From Methanosarcinales archaeon Methan_01 (GTDB lineage: Archaea; Halobacteriota; Methanosarcinia; Methanotrichales; Methanotrichaceae): a stretch of DNA of 64,000 bases. The notes under the pieces are model-generated. The model had not been told where the DNA came from, searched no databases, and saw nothing but the letters and a program-made list of their open reading frames with translations. Position numbers and translations under genes: made by a program. Positions 43,146-52,210 of this stretch are shown in pieces; within the stretch, counting starts at the first letter, position 1; each line of letters opens with the position of its first letter. Where the stretch lies: NCBI GenBank assembly GCA_001602645.1, contig LUYE01000036.1:62001-126000 (forward strand), read 5' to 3'.

Positions 43146-44036
43146 ATGATCGAGATCGACGCCCATGGCGAGAGCTGCCTCTGCGACTTCACCTTCGACT
43201 TCTACTGGCAGCACCAGGGCTCCCGCCTCGACCCCGACGGGGCCATCTCCGGCGCCACCACCTGGAGGGGCCTGGTGGAGGCCTTGAGGCGGGGCGAGGC
43301 CGTGCGGGTCCGGGGGGACGTCGGCGGCCGCCTCGGGTCGAGCCTAGGGGTCGACCTCGCGAGCTTCGGCGGGTCGGGGGCGCCCATCGAGGCGACCGGC
43401 TCCGTCGTCGTCGACGGGGACGTCGGACCCAGGATGGGGATCAGCATGGTTCGGGGCTCGATCTACGTCAGCGGCACCGTCTGCGAGCCCCTGGGAAACG
43501 TCGTCGAGGTCGAGTCGGATCTGACCGGCTACCGTAAGTACCGATCGATAACCGAGGTCCTGGAGCGGGGCGGCCTCGTCCTGGATCCTAACCGCATCGA
43601 CGGGGGCGATCTCTTCCTGAAGGACGGCCTCCTCCGGGAGACGTTGGCGGCGAGGTCCAGATCTGGCAGGATGCTTACGGTGGAGGGGGACGCCGGGATG
43701 AGCGCCGGGATCCTGATGCGCTCGGGCTCTCTAGAAATAATGGGCGACGCCGGGAGGAACGCGGGAGTCCTGATGAGGGGGGGGAGGCTTGTCGTCCTCG
43801 GAAGGTGCGACGACTTCACCGCCGCCGAGATGAGGGGGGGCGAGATCTTCGTCGCCGGCGATGCCGCCGGCTTCATCTGCGCCAAGATGACCGGGGGCGC
43901 CGTCTACGCTCCGAAGGGGAGACCGATCCCCCCCGCCGGGGGCCGGCCGGTGAGGGGGGACGAGGCCGCCCTGGTCTCAAAGGTCCTGGGCGTCAGCTCC
44001 TTTTCGGCGATGACCTACAGGCGGTTCGGGGTGTGA
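43146..44036 (+). CDS. Stand-alone FwdC/GltB-C-like beta-helix (GXGXG) protein
   Basis: The protein has 296 residues with two sets of Gly-rich right-handed beta-helix turns (VVVDGDVGPRMGISMVRGSI; then MLTVEGDAGMSAGILMRSGS, LEIMGDAGRNAGVLMRGGRL, IFVAGDAAGFICAKMTGGAV). This is the fold of formylmethanofuran dehydrogenase subunit C and the glutamate synthase C-terminal domain. It has no other fwd or glt gene beside it. It may be a paralogue that supports assembly of, or replaces FwdC in, a formylmethanofuran or related enzyme; that is inference. It follows DUF373. Confidence 0.83.
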   Translation: MIEIDAHGESCLCDFTFDFYWQHQGSRLDPDGAISGATTWRGLVEALRRGEAVRVRGDVGGRLGSSLGVDLASFGGSGAPIEATGSVVVDGDVGPRMGISMVRGSIYVSGTVCEPLGNVVEVESDLTGYRKYRSITEVLERGGLVLDPNRIDGGDLFLKDGLLRETLAARSRSGRMLTVEGDAGMSAGILMRSGSLEIMGDAGRNAGVLMRGGRLVVLGRCDDFTAAEMRGGEIFVAGDAAGFICAKMTGGAVYAPKGRPIPPAGGRPVRGDEAALVSKVLGVSSFSAMTYRRFGV

Positions 44037-44057
44037 TTACTTCGGGAGCGCAGAGGG

Positions 44058-44097
44058 TCACGAATACCCCAACCTTTAGGTTGGGGATGAAGTGAAC
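44058..44097 (+). mobile_element. IS200/IS605-type end hairpin (first)
   Basis: CCCCAACC (44067-44074) and GGTTGGGG (44079-44086) form a perfect stem around TTTA, in the context GAATACCCC...GGGGATGAAGTG, which resembles ends of IS605-group elements. No transposase or TnpB frame follows, so this is probably a remnant or a non-autonomous copy. Confidence 0.5.
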
Positions 44098-44223
44098 CCT
44101 CGCCCGGTTTTCATTAGATGGATTAACAAGGCTCCTCCAGTTGCCGAAAGCAGAGTCACGATAATTTCGAGGAGGAGATTTGGGCAAACGAAGACTCGGC
44201 GATTTCGGATTCCGTCAAACCGG

Positions 44224-44273
44224 GCGCGCGGCCCGAAGCATACCCCGCCCTTTAGGGCGGGGTGGCCGCGCGC
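44224..44273 (+). mobile_element. IS200/IS605-type end hairpin (second, nested)
   Basis: CCCCGCCC (44243-44250), loop TTTA, GGGCGGGG (44255-44262), enclosed by a perfect outer stem GCGCGCGGCC (44224-44233) / GGCCGCGCGC (44264-44273). The shape and TTTA loop match the hairpin 175 bases upstream, suggesting the two mark ends of a small element or two insertions. Confidence 0.5.
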
Positions 44274-44668
44274 AGTTTGATTCGAAAACCCCTCAGTTCT
44301 GTTCCGGGTGTTTTGCCGCAGTTAGACTTTAATAGTCGTGGCGATGTATTGCAGCGTGGTTATGGGGCGTTTGGCCGATGTCACACAAACCGGCTGTTGG
44401 CAAGGATCTGTTGCCAAGCTAACCCAAGCTAACTGTGTTGCAGTAGATGCGGCGCGGTTCCAGCTCTCGATAAAGCCAATAATAAAATGCAAACTTCGGG
44501 CGATATTAGAATGGTATATAAACATAATCTCCGTAACACGCTTATGCCGTCGCGCAAAACACGCGGGTCTCAGGCAGAAACTAGCTCAATTAACGATCCA
44601 ACCATAAAAATTTTATAGTTGATTCATACATCTTTATATAACACTGCATTTCACCTTAGAACGATCAG
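44274..44668. other. Non-coding stretch in the mobile island
   Basis: Short frames here on both strands show no family resemblance. TTTATATAAC (about 44633-44642) is a good TATA box for the gene starting at 44669, which would then be nearly leaderless. Base composition turns AT-rich from here to the IS110 element. Confidence 0.5.
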
Positions 44669-44914
44669 ATGAGGAGCGAATCTAAGATGGCAGGAGAGGG
44701 AGGGCAGAAAACGATCTTTTTCGAGGAGAAGTATGGGGTAGATATAGCTCGATTTAGGTCGATCACGGATGTAGATTCTTTTGTGGAAGAGAGACTGGGG
44801 AGAAAATTGGAGGTGAAACAAATTAACTCCAATATAGTCTCCAAAAGCGGCAACCTATTTGGCATAATCAAATATGACGTGCAGCGCAAATTTCGACGTA
44901 TGCTTGGGATCTGA
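44669..44914 (+). CDS. Small protein of unknown function, first gene of AT-rich pair
   Basis: The protein has 81 residues, charged and soluble in character (FFEEKYGVDIARFRSITDVD, VEERLGRKLEVKQINSN), with no membrane segment. TTTATATAAC about 30 bases upstream supports the start; ATG 44687 is an alternative. It is nine bases before the next gene. Codon use is more AT-rich than in the surrounding genome and mobile DNA lies on both sides, so it was probably acquired. No family recognised; an antitoxin- or regulator-like size is only suggestive. Confidence 0.65.
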   Translation: MRSESKMAGEGGQKTIFFEEKYGVDIARFRSITDVDSFVEERLGRKLEVKQINSNIVSKSGNLFGIIKYDVQRKFRRMLGI

Positions 44915-44923
44915 GAATCTTTC

Positions 44924-45568
44924 ATGAGCGCAGAGGGCGATTCGTCGGACGGTATTTCACAATCAGAAGACCGTCCCGTCAATAGGCTTTATGAATTTTT
45001 TGAGTACTATAGATCTGAGTTTATTCCTGCATATGCAGATGTACTTGCATTTCTGAACAAAAAACCGGATGAAACTCTTTATGAAATTGAACAAATACTT
45101 TCACATATTGATAAGGTTTTTGATCCTACCTTAGATGAAAAACTCAGAATAGCAAATGTTGATAAAGCGATAGGGCATCTAGAACGTGCCATTTTAGATT
45201 GCGTTAAGATAATCTGGATAGAACTTAATAATAAAATAGGCTTAATATATAACGATACTCCTCGGAGGAGGTATTGTGTAAATATGAGTGAACGCGAATT
45301 TACAAAAAAATATTTAGAATATAATGAATTGTTATCAGCAGCAAGACGTACTGAGTTGGAATCAGTAGGCATATCTCCATCAAAATCTATACCAGAATAC
45401 AAAAAAGCCATCCTGCTCGGGAAAGAGCTACTTGAAAGTATTGATAGTGATAAACTTAATAATTTTAGCTTCTTCAGTCGTATTCTCTCCTTAAAATCAC
45501 ACGCAATATCTTTTGCCCTAGGGTGCGCTGCTAGCTTATTCGCCACGTATTTATACGCCCGTTTTTAA
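44924..45568 (+). CDS. C-terminally membrane-anchored protein, second gene of AT-rich pair
   Basis: The protein has 214 residues: a largely helical cytoplasmic part (RLYEFFEYYRSEFIPAYADV; IEQILSHIDKVFDPTLDEK) and one hydrophobic C-terminal helix (ISFALGCAASLFATYLYARF) as a tail anchor. Codon use is strongly AT-rich. It follows the 81-residue gene by nine bases. The pair, one small soluble and one tail-anchored helical protein in an island beside an IS110 element, has the look of an accessory (defence- or toxin-like) unit, but no domain proves it. Confidence 0.7.
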   Translation: MSAEGDSSDGISQSEDRPVNRLYEFFEYYRSEFIPAYADVLAFLNKKPDETLYEIEQILSHIDKVFDPTLDEKLRIANVDKAIGHLERAILDCVKIIWIELNNKIGLIYNDTPRRRYCVNMSEREFTKKYLEYNELLSAARRTELESVGISPSKSIPEYKKAILLGKELLESIDSDKLNNFSFFSRILSLKSHAISFALGCAASLFATYLYARF

Positions 45569-45656
45569 GCAAGGTCGCCCATTTCATTCGAATACTTGCA
45601 ACACTGCCGCGGGTTGCGTCGTCGCAATTTCGCATGAAAACCCACGGAAATCCAAT

Positions 45657-46907
45657 TCAACCTGATCGCCCTCTGCTATCACTTTTCGTTACAACATAGC
45701 CTGCCCTAACGATGCAATCAATCATCTCTTGGATCGGCATTTCAATGGATGAAGGCGAAACTATGGTTTTTCTGCGCGTGTTCTTCTTATCTTCATCTTC
45801 CTGATACATTTCTTGATTTATGAGGAGATGATGAAGAATGCAGAGGACCTTTCTTGCCAGGGCAACTGCTGCTACTTTAGATCCCTTTTTGGCTTGAATC
45901 CTCAAGAAGAATCTCTTTAACTTGGATTTCTTGGTTCTGGATATGGCATAGGCGATCTGGATCAGCATTCTTCGAATATGCTTGGAACCTTGTTTGGTTA
46001 TTCCTCCCAGCACGACCTTTTCTGCTGATTGATAAAGAGAGGGGACAAGCCCGCACCATGCAGCGAGCTTTTCGGAATTCTCAAAATCAGTGTAGTCACC
46101 GATTTCTGCGAGAATAGCAGTCGCAGAAATAAAACCCATCCCAGGTATGGACATGGCGATGGCCAGATCATTTTTGCGTCTCTGGATTCTCGCGCTAATC
46201 TCTCCATCCAATTCGTTTATCCTCTCCTGAATTGATCTCATCAAGCATAGAGATCCACGAATTAAGATAATCTGTGAGATCTCCAGATGACTTTTGATCG
46301 CTTCTTTGATCTGATCTGCCTTTTTCTTGAGTCGACTAGAGGGAATTCCTTCAACAATCTCGTCGATGTCTTTTCCTTCTAGAATGCTGTTCAAGAGATA
46401 CATCCCGGATTTGCCAAATATATCAGAGACAACTGAGGCAAGCTTGATGCATGCTGAATCAAGAGAATGATGGATCTTGTTCTTTTCCTGGGTCATCTGT
46501 TTGACGTAGCCCTCTCTTGCCCTTGTCAACCTCCTCAGCTCTCTGTCATCTTTGGGAAAGATCCTCGATGGCTCAATCATACCATTGAGACAAAGTTCAG
46601 CGATCCACTCTGAGTCGCTGATGTCGGTCTTCCTTCCAGGGGTGTGCTTGATCTTGTAGGCATTTGCCACTATCAAGTCGATCTTTCCTTCTAAAACAGC
46701 ATGTACGGGATGCCAATAGATTCCAGTTGATTCGATGGCCGCTTGCTCACATCCATTTTCGATAAGCCAATCTCTGAAAGTCAAGAGATCTTCAAGGGTT
46801 GCGCTGAAGCGCCGGATTTCCTTTGTACCGTTTCTAGAAAGAATAGTAGCTATCAGAAACCGTTTATGTACATCTATGCCACAAACCTTATTCATCTGCG
46901 GTTCCAT
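45657..46907 (-). CDS. IS110-family transposase (DEDD recombinase)
   Basis: The protein has 416 residues. The N-terminal DEDD RuvC-like domain shows Asp12 (CGIDVHKRF), Glu59 (AAIESTGIYW), and Asp95/Asp98 (GRKTDISDSEW). The C-terminal Transposase_20 domain has SIPGMGFISATAILAEIGD and the catalytic-Ser region VLGGITKQGSKHIRRML. All frames are intact, so it may be active. IS110 enzymes act with a bridge RNA from the element's non-coding end. GGGG precedes the ATG by six bases. Codon use is more AT-rich than in the neighbouring suf genes. Confidence 0.96.
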   Translation of the reverse strand: MEPQMNKVCGIDVHKRFLIATILSRNGTKEIRRFSATLEDLLTFRDWLIENGCEQAAIESTGIYWHPVHAVLEGKIDLIVANAYKIKHTPGRKTDISDSEWIAELCLNGMIEPSRIFPKDDRELRRLTRAREGYVKQMTQEKNKIHHSLDSACIKLASVVSDIFGKSGMYLLNSILEGKDIDEIVEGIPSSRLKKKADQIKEAIKSHLEISQIILIRGSLCLMRSIQERINELDGEISARIQRRKNDLAIAMSIPGMGFISATAILAEIGDYTDFENSEKLAAWCGLVPSLYQSAEKVVLGGITKQGSKHIRRMLIQIAYAISRTKKSKLKRFFLRIQAKKGSKVAAVALARKVLCILHHLLINQEMYQEDEDKKNTRRKTIVSPSSIEMPIQEMIDCIVRAGYVVTKSDSRGRSG

Positions 46908-46921
46908 GGTCGTCCCCGTCC

Positions 46922-47066
46922 TGATATGGGCGGATAACTTAATCCTCGATGGGTGCTCATTCGCATTCGCGTTCTAACGACGCATTCTTGCATCCGCGGG
47001 ATTTGGCCAGTTTGACTACCGGGGTCTATGCCCCTAAATTGCGGACTGCCTTCACCGCCCATATCA
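46922..47066 (-). ncRNA. Candidate bridge RNA of the IS110 element
   Basis: TGATATGGGCGG (46922-46933) and CCGCCCATATCA (47055-47066) form a perfect 12-base inverted repeat enclosing about 120 bases just upstream of the transposase start, on the transposase strand. Inside are a hairpin GGGGCATAGACCCC and other short stems. Position (non-coding left end) and size fit the bridge RNAs known for IS110-group elements. Assignment is inferred from location and foldability only. Confidence 0.5.
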
Positions 47067-47255
47067 AGCGAATCAATTGCTCAGCAATTATATTAGGTTT
47101 TCATAATTCTTGCATGAGCAATGTGTTCATGTGGGTTTGACTAACTTTGGCGACCTTTCTGCGATAACATAACTTCTCTGTTCAACCGGCGGCCCTTCCA
47201 AAGGGAAGCTCCTCCAAGGGGAAGCCGTTATTAGTGAAGGCGGCGATATCGGTGG

Positions 47256-48032
47256 ATGAGAACTCCGCATCGGTCATCCGAAGCGGCTCCAGGAGGCGGT
47301 TCGACGTTAGAAATTGATGATCTCTGGGTGAGGATAGGGGATAAGCAGGTCCTGAAGGGGGTCGACATGAGCGTGGGGAAGGGGGAGACCCACGCCCTCT
47401 TCGGCCCCAACGGCTGCGGCAAGACGACGCTCCTCAGCACCATAGCGGGGATCCCCCGGTACGTGGTGGAGAGCGGCACGATCACCTTCAAGGGCGTCGA
47501 CATAACTCACCTGTCGATGCACGAGCGGGCGCGGCTTGGGATCGGGATCGCCTTCCAGCACCCGCCCACCATAAGGGGGCTGAAGGTCTTGGACATGATC
47601 AAGCTCTGTAACCCCCAGGCGGACGCCGAGAAGATCCTCGAGGACCTGGACTTCACCGAGTTTGCCGACCGGGAGGTGAACAAGGGCTTCTCCGGCGGCG
47701 AGGTGAAGCGGTCGGAGATGGTCCAGCTCCTCGCCCAGGAGCCGGACTTCGTGATGCTCGACGAGCCCGACTCCGGGGTGGACCTGGAGAACATCAAGGT
47801 GATCGGCCGGGCGATCAACATCCTCACCCAGAAGGACGCGAAGCCCTCCCTGAGGACGAAGTCGGGGGTTATCATCACCCACTTCGGCCACATCCTCGAC
47901 TACATGGCGACGGACAAGGCCCACGTCATGATCGAGGGGACGATCGTCTGCTCGGGAAGCCCGAAGGAGATCCTGGAACAGATCAAGGCCAACGGATACG
48001 AGGGGTGCGCCGCATGTCTATGTCCCGTCTAG
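47256..48032 (+). CDS. sufC: SufC, ATPase of the iron-sulfur cluster assembly system
   Basis: The protein has 258 residues with an ABC ATPase domain: Walker A GPNGCGKTTLL, Q-loop AFQHPPTIRG, signature FSGGEVKRSE, Walker B VMLDEPDSGVD, and H-loop ITHFGHIL. SufC energises SufB in scaffold assembly of Fe-S clusters, needed in large amounts in methanogens. The ATG at 47256 has a poor ribosome site; an AGGAGG at about 47289 has no good start after it. It overlaps sufB by 19 bases. The IS110 element ends about 100 bases upstream, in what should be the suf promoter region. Confidence 0.95.
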   Translation: MRTPHRSSEAAPGGGSTLEIDDLWVRIGDKQVLKGVDMSVGKGETHALFGPNGCGKTTLLSTIAGIPRYVVESGTITFKGVDITHLSMHERARLGIGIAFQHPPTIRGLKVLDMIKLCNPQADAEKILEDLDFTEFADREVNKGFSGGEVKRSEMVQLLAQEPDFVMLDEPDSGVDLENIKVIGRAINILTQKDAKPSLRTKSGVIITHFGHILDYMATDKAHVMIEGTIVCSGSPKEILEQIKANGYEGCAACLCPV

Positions 48033-49231
48033 AGGAGAAGGCGAAGAAGGCCGCCGATAAGAAGGCAGCCCTGGGGACGGATATCGATATAGAGAGCTAC
48101 GAGGCGGAGGCCGAGGAGTTTGGCGAGATCGAGGCCCTGGAGATGCTCCCCGCAGACGTCCAGACCGCCGCCCTCAGCGCCGGGGTGAGCCTCACCGGCG
48201 AGGCGGCGGGGGACTACTTCCAGGTGGACCAGTCCCCCGTCCACAGGGGCTCTGCGGTGGAGGGGGTCGAGGTGATGGACATCGCCTCCGCCCTCAAAGA
48301 GCACAGCTACCTCGCCGACTACTTCTGGAGGCTCGTCCCCATCGACGCCGACAAGTACACCGCCGACGTGGGGATGCACCCGCCGGCCGGCTACTTCATC
48401 CGCGCCAGGCCCGGCACCAAGACCATCTTCCCCCTCAAGACGTGTCTATTCATGGGGGGCAAAAACAAAAGGCAGCGCGTCCACAACGTCGTCATCGCCG
48501 AGGAGGGGTCCGAGCTTCACATCATCACCGGCTGCACCACCCCCTCCCACGCCGGGAGAGGCCTCCACCTGGGGGTCTCCGAGGTATACGTCAAAAAGGG
48601 GGCTCACGTCACCTTCACCATGGTCCACAACTGGGGCGAGGAGGTGGAGGTGAGGCCGAGGGGCGCAAGCCTCGTCGAGGCCGGAGGGTCGATCTCCGAG
48701 AACTACATCACCCTCACCCCCGTCAAGAGCCTCCAGGCCTTCCCATCGGCGACCCTGGCTGGGGAGGGGGCCGTCGCCACCTTCAGCACCATCATGTACG
48801 CCCGCCGGGGAAAGATCGACATCGGAAACCAGACGATATTGGAGGCGCCGAAGACCAGCGCCGAGTCGATATCCAGGGTCGTATCCACCGGCGGCGAGAT
48901 CATCAACCGGGGCCGGATGGTCGGGAAGGTCCCCGACGTCAGGGCCCACGTCGAGTGCACCGGCCTGATCCTCACGGAGAAGGGCCGGATCTACTCCATA
49001 CCGGAGCTGGACGGCTGGTGCGGTGGCCTCGACATGTCCCACGAGGCGGCGGTCGGGAAGATCTCCCAGCAGGAATTGGAGTACCTGATGGCCCGGGGCC
49101 TCTCTCCTGACGAGGCGACGAGCGTCATCGTCCGGGGCTTCCTCGACGTCGAGATCAAGGGGCTTCCTCCGGCCCTCAAAGAGGAGATCCAGAAGATCAC
49201 GAAGCTCGAGGAGATCCACGGCGGCTCCTGA
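48014..49231 (+). CDS. sufB: SufB/SufD-family Fe-S scaffold protein
   Basis: I use ATG 48014 with GAGGGG eight bases upstream; a GTG at 48005 is possible. The protein of about 405 residues has the helical N-terminus and long beta-helix of SufB (KTCLFMGGKNKRQRVHNVVI, GCTTPSHAGRGLHLGVSEVY, SAESISRVVSTGGEIINRG, CTGLILTEKGRIYSIPELDG, MSHEAAVGKISQQELEYLMA, RGLSPDEATSVIVRGFL). With SufC it assembles Fe-S clusters on the conserved core. No separate sufD, sufS or sufU is in the window, the common minimal archaeal layout. Confidence 0.95.
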   Translation: MSMSRLEEKAKKAADKKAALGTDIDIESYEAEAEEFGEIEALEMLPADVQTAALSAGVSLTGEAAGDYFQVDQSPVHRGSAVEGVEVMDIASALKEHSYLADYFWRLVPIDADKYTADVGMHPPAGYFIRARPGTKTIFPLKTCLFMGGKNKRQRVHNVVIAEEGSELHIITGCTTPSHAGRGLHLGVSEVYVKKGAHVTFTMVHNWGEEVEVRPRGASLVEAGGSISENYITLTPVKSLQAFPSATLAGEGAVATFSTIMYARRGKIDIGNQTILEAPKTSAESISRVVSTGGEIINRGRMVGKVPDVRAHVECTGLILTEKGRIYSIPELDGWCGGLDMSHEAAVGKISQQELEYLMARGLSPDEATSVIVRGFLDVEIKGLPPALKEEIQKITKLEEIHGGS

Positions 49232-49249
49232 GGCGGAAGCTTCAGGGCC

Positions 49250-49723
49250 TCATCTCGGCGGCGCCCTCACCGGGAAGCAGTCCTGGCTCACCGAGGCGAC
49301 GACGAAGAGCCGAAGCTCCTCTCGAATTAGCTTTGCCAGGGGTTGCCGGGAGTTCAGGGCGACGACGGCTAGGATCGGCTTATCGGAGTCGAGGGCCGCC
49401 TCCACCGCTCCGACGAACTCCTCGGAGAGGAGCTCCATCGGCCCCACCTCGTCGATGACCACCAGCTCCGCCTCCCGGACCGCCCTCGCTCCCACCTCCT
49501 CCAGGTTGGCTAGGTGGACCCGGTACCTCCCGACCTTCGGCTCCGGCCCATCGACGGAGGCGAGGGTCCCGACCTATCCCGTGAGCAGGTCGCAGATCTC
49601 AAAGCCGATCCTTCTCCCGCCGATCCGGACCTCTCGAGCGGATATGCCTCCGGCCCGTCCGACGATCCGGTCTATTACCCTCTCCACCAGGGTCGATTTG
49701 CCGACGCCGGGAACGCCGGTCAC
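49250..49723 (-). pseudogene. THEP1-type NTPase interrupted by an in-frame TAG
   Basis: The frame begins at GTG 49723, overlapping the Toprim stop (GTGA), and would give 157 residues. Walker A is TGVPGVGKSTL and Walker B VVIDEVGPMEL, with RYRVHLANLEEVGARA between. Codon 50 (49576-49574) is TAG within DLLTG-stop-VGTLASVDGPEP; the family commonly has Glu-Arg before G-x-LA, so a single GAG to TAG change explains it. The rest is intact. THEP1 enzymes are archaeal nucleoside triphosphatases. It is either a very young pseudogene, a sequencing error, or a read-through gene. Confidence 0.8.
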
Positions 49724-50175
49724 GGCAACTCTTCTGGCGATATCTCAGACCTCACCCGCTCGACGAACCCGCTGAGGCTCTCGACGTCTTTTATCTCGCG
49801 GCGGACCATCCGCTTCAGCCGCTCCCTCGTATCGAGGTCGACCCTCGCCCCCGCCGACCGAAGGTGACCCTCCATCCTCCTCGCCAGCTCCTCCCCCCCC
49901 CGGTCCCAGTCGGTGAGGATGATGACATTGCCATATTCCAGGGCCGCCTCCTCCGCCACCTCCAGCGCCGGCCACCGGGCGGCCCTGAGGATCGGCCCCG
50001 TCACCCCCAGCTCTCGGAGGGATCGCTCGTCCCTCTCTCCCTCGACGACGATCGCTGTCCCCTCCTTCGAGGCCTCGACGAGGGATGAGACCAGCTCCTC
50101 CAGGGCATCGGGGTCTACCCCGGCCCGCCTGCCCCTATCCTCCCGGCCCCACCGGGAGCTTCCGCTCCTTCTCAT
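49720..50175 (-). CDS. Small Toprim-domain protein
   Basis: The protein has 151 residues. The Toprim core is visible: AIVVEGERDERSLRELGVTG (conserved Glu), VIILTDWDRGGEELARRMEG (the D-x-D motif). It matches the small archaeal Toprim proteins related to RNase M5 and DnaG. These bind Mg2+ and act in nucleic-acid cleavage or joining; the archaeal role is not settled. It starts in a four-base overlap with DUF167 and overlaps the NTPase, so the three form one operon. Confidence 0.88.
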   Translation of the reverse strand: MRRSGSSRWGREDRGRRAGVDPDALEELVSSLVEASKEGTAIVVEGERDERSLRELGVTGPILRAARWPALEVAEEAALEYGNVIILTDWDRGGEELARRMEGHLRSAGARVDLDTRERLKRMVRREIKDVESLSGFVERVRSEISPEELP

Positions 50176-50507
50176 GGTACCGAGGTCTCCCCGCCCCCCA
50201 GCCGCCTTTTTGCCTCCTCCGCGCCGACCCCCAAGATGATGACGGTCTTCCGGGAGCTCTTCTGGCCAGCGACGACCTGGACTCGGTCCCTGGGAATTTC
50301 GAAGAGGTCGGCTATTGTCGATTCGAGCTGATGGTTCGCCCTCCCTTTCTCGGGCCTCTCGGTGAGCTTCGCCTCCAAGGCCTTCCGCCAGGGGTTATAG
50401 CCTGAGGGGACGAGGAGCCTCGCCGACCCCGGAGCCACCTCGAACCGGATGAGAACCCCCCGGGGGTGAGGATCTATCGCTTCCTGGACGTCGTCGGGGG
50501 CGTTCAT
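50172..50507 (-). CDS. DUF167 (YggU) family protein
   Basis: I place the start at ATG 50507 (MNAPDDVQ), with AAATATTTAAG (about 50532-50542) roughly 25-35 bases upstream as a TATA box and a leaderless message. The protein has 111 residues: GVLIRFEVAPGSARLLVPSG, YNPWRKALEAKLTERPEKGR, ANHQLESTIADLF, QVVAGQKSSRKTVII. This matches DUF167. The longer frame upstream is not supported. Function unknown; it is the first gene of the operon with Toprim and NTPase. Confidence 0.9.
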   Translation of the reverse strand: MNAPDDVQEAIDPHPRGVLIRFEVAPGSARLLVPSGYNPWRKALEAKLTERPEKGRANHQLESTIADLFEIPRDRVQVVAGQKSSRKTVIILGVGAEEAKRRLGGGETSVP

Positions 50508-50703
50508 GGAGAGAAGAGCGCCGCCGGGACGACTTAAATATTTGCCCCGCCGATCCGGCCGCCGCCAATTCGCCAAATCCAGTTGGGAAGTAGACGGCCT
50601 CGGGCCGGAGAGGGGGGGGGAGAAATTCACCGTCACTAGCCTCAAAATCGCAAATGAGGGGCAATGTTAAAATAACCTTGAGACCATTACCATCAAGGTT
50701 TTC

Positions 50704-52080
<1,377 letters not shown>

Positions 52081-52210
52081 GCCTGGAACGGATCCGATAG
52101 CCTGGTCGAGGACGATCGGGTCGGCCCCAGCCCGGGCCGTATCGTCGATCCTCGTCTCCATCGCCATCCTCGTCTCCGTCCTGGCGGGGTCGGCCGGGGC
52201 TTCCGAGATA

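Larger units (their letters stand above)
45571..47157 (-). mobile_element. IS110-family insertion sequence
   Basis: The element holds the transposase at 45657-46907 and non-coding flanks of about 85 (downstream) and 250 bases (upstream). Nested inverted repeats mark probable subterminal ends: AAGGTCGCC (45571-45579) with GGCGACCTT (47149-47157), and AAACCCAC (45638-45645) with GTGGGTTT (47131-47138). The exact tips and core dinucleotide cannot be fixed from one copy. It sits between the AT-rich gene pair and sufC. Confidence 0.7.

Noticed and set aside
44092-44607. Short frames near the IS605-like hairpins considered as TnpA or TnpB remnants
   Set aside because: None shows the HUH or RuvC/zinc motifs of those proteins.
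47195-47230. Short direct repeat (CCAAAGGGAAGC / CCAAGGGGAAGC) before sufC
   Set aside because: Two imperfect copies of about 14 bases; too short and GC-biased to claim an operator.
49574-49576. Pyrrolysine codon in the THEP1 gene
   Set aside because: The TAG replaces a usual Glu by one base change and no pyl genes are in the window; a nonsense mutation or sequence error is simpler.
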